A DNA stretch of 6,808 nt, taken from assembly GCA_029939965.1 (NCBI GenBank), contig JAOZRY010000163.1:1-6808 (forward strand), given 5' to 3'. Position 1 is the stretch's first letter, and each line of letters begins with the position of its first letter. The notes under the pieces were generated by a model. The model saw nothing but the letters and a program-made list of their open reading frames with translations, was not told where the DNA came from and searched no databases. Both the position numbers and the translations under genes were made by a program. Of this stretch, positions 6,075 through 6,808 are shown one piece after another. This DNA comes from Bacteroidales bacterium. Its GTDB lineage: Bacteria; Bacteroidota; Bacteroidia; Bacteroidales; 4484-276.

Positions 6075-6791
6075 ATGGAATACAACAACGATATTTTTAC
6101 TAAAAGTTCTCCAACCGACATCCATTGTGTTAAAGCTCCAAAAGACACTCCACTATTTCGGAGATTAACTGCAGATGAGCTTGAGATACTTAATAACAAT
6201 CGCATCCAGTTATCTTTTAAAAAAGGCGAAATTATTAATAAGCAGGGTGCATTTGCATCCAATATTTTTTTTATTATTAAGGGCATTGCAAAAGTATATA
6301 TCGAAAACGGAAATAATAACCTGATCATTTCCATTGTTCCGGCTGGCAGTTTAATTGGCCTTCCGTCTTTATCAGTCGGTAATGTTTTTCATAATTCTAC
6401 AAAGGCTCTTGTCGATACCGATATTTATTCGTACGATATTAACACTATCAAAAATATGATGAGGCAGAACGCGCTTTTTGCTTCGGAAATTACCGATATT
6501 ATTAACCACAATATGGTAATGCTTTACGATAGATTTTTTAGTCTTACCCAGAAACAGTTACATGGCCGCCTGGCAGATATCCTTTTGTGTCTTTCGCACA
6601 AAATATACAAATCCCTTGATTTTGAATTGTGTATGTCGCGTAAGGATTTGGCTGAGTTAACAGGTATGTCAACCGAAAGTGCCATAAGAATTTTAAAAGA
6701 TTTTAAAGATGATCGCATCATCCAAATCAGTGGGAAAAGATTAAAAATTCTGGAGCTTGAAAAAATAAAACGAATTAGTGCTACGGGTTAA
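6075..6791 (+). CDS. Crp/Fnr-family transcriptional regulator
   Basis: A 238-residue cytoplasmic DNA-binding regulator. The cyclic-nucleotide-binding-like beta-barrel spans about 27-115 (LFRRLTADELEIL, then FKKGEIINKQGAFASNIFFIIKG), followed by a dimerisation helix (about 125-160) and a C-terminal winged helix-turn-helix (about 187-226). The recognition helix reads MSTESAIRILKDF, with Glu201 and Arg205 aligning to the Glu209 and Arg213 DNA contacts of E. coli FNR; the FNR Ser212 position is Ile. The N-terminus has a single Cys (Cys18), not the cysteine cluster of oxygen-sensing FNR, so a [4Fe-4S] sensor is unlikely. The effector is unknown. I chose ATG at 6075; an in-frame GTG at 6063 would add four residues and leave only about 5 nt of leader. 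Divergent from the kinase; the perfect FNR box upstream suggests autoregulation. Confidence 0.9.
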   Translation: MEYNNDIFTKSSPTDIHCVKAPKDTPLFRRLTADELEILNNNRIQLSFKKGEIINKQGAFASNIFFIIKGIAKVYIENGNNNLIISIVPAGSLIGLPSLSVGNVFHNSTKALVDTDIYSYDINTIKNMMRQNALFASEITDIINHNMVMLYDRFFSLTQKQLHGRLADILLCLSHKIYKSLDFELCMSRKDLAELTGMSTESAIRILKDFKDDRIIQISGKRLKILELEKIKRISATG

Positions 6792-6808
6792 TTTTAACGG
6801 TTCTACTG

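Noticed and set aside
6020..6334. Minus-strand reading frame of 104 codons opposite the Crp/Fnr gene
   Set aside because: It is antisense to a clearly recognisable regulator and resembles no protein domain I know.

Overview
This AT-rich 6.8-kb window looks like chromosomal DNA from a member of the Bacteroidota. Three things suggest this: a periplasmic-TPR sensor kinase of a type common there, start codons with little or no Shine-Dalgarno sequence, and matches to the TAnnTTTG -7 promoter box. The phylum is an inference; no rRNA or marker gene is present. All coding sequences are on the minus strand except the last.

Layout. Bases 1-155 hold a degenerate GGTTGAG-type repeat array with no C on the + strand, already under way at the window edge. 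Bases 156-456 show no gene. Bases 457-2089 (minus) hold a two-gene ABC exporter operon: a polytopic membrane protein, then an ATPase overlapping it by 14 nt. Bases 2090-2374 are gene-free. At 2375-2520 the same repeat returns in inverted orientation and runs up to the stop codon of an RNA ligase gene (2512-3504, minus) of the Deinococcus DRB0094/Rnl5 type. Upstream of that, also on minus, is a TPR-containing membrane sensor histidine kinase (3606-5825). A 249-bp divergent intergenic region then separates the kinase from a Crp/Fnr-family regulator on the plus strand (6075-6791).

How the parts may work together. The ABC pair should form one exporter of unknown substrate. The kinase and RNA ligase are co-directional 101 bp apart and could share a transcript, though the ligase has a weak promoter candidate of its own. 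The kinase has no response regulator in the window. The Crp/Fnr gene has a perfect FNR-type box (TTGAT-N4-ATCAA) just upstream of an exact -7 box, at a spacing that suggests class II-like control, possibly autoregulation.

The two features least explained by ordinary gene content are the inverted repeat arrays flanking the ABC operon, which share a perfect 30-bp inverted word, and the FNR box in front of the Crp/Fnr gene. I see no CRISPR array, transposase, tRNA or rRNA, and no convincing complete new system.
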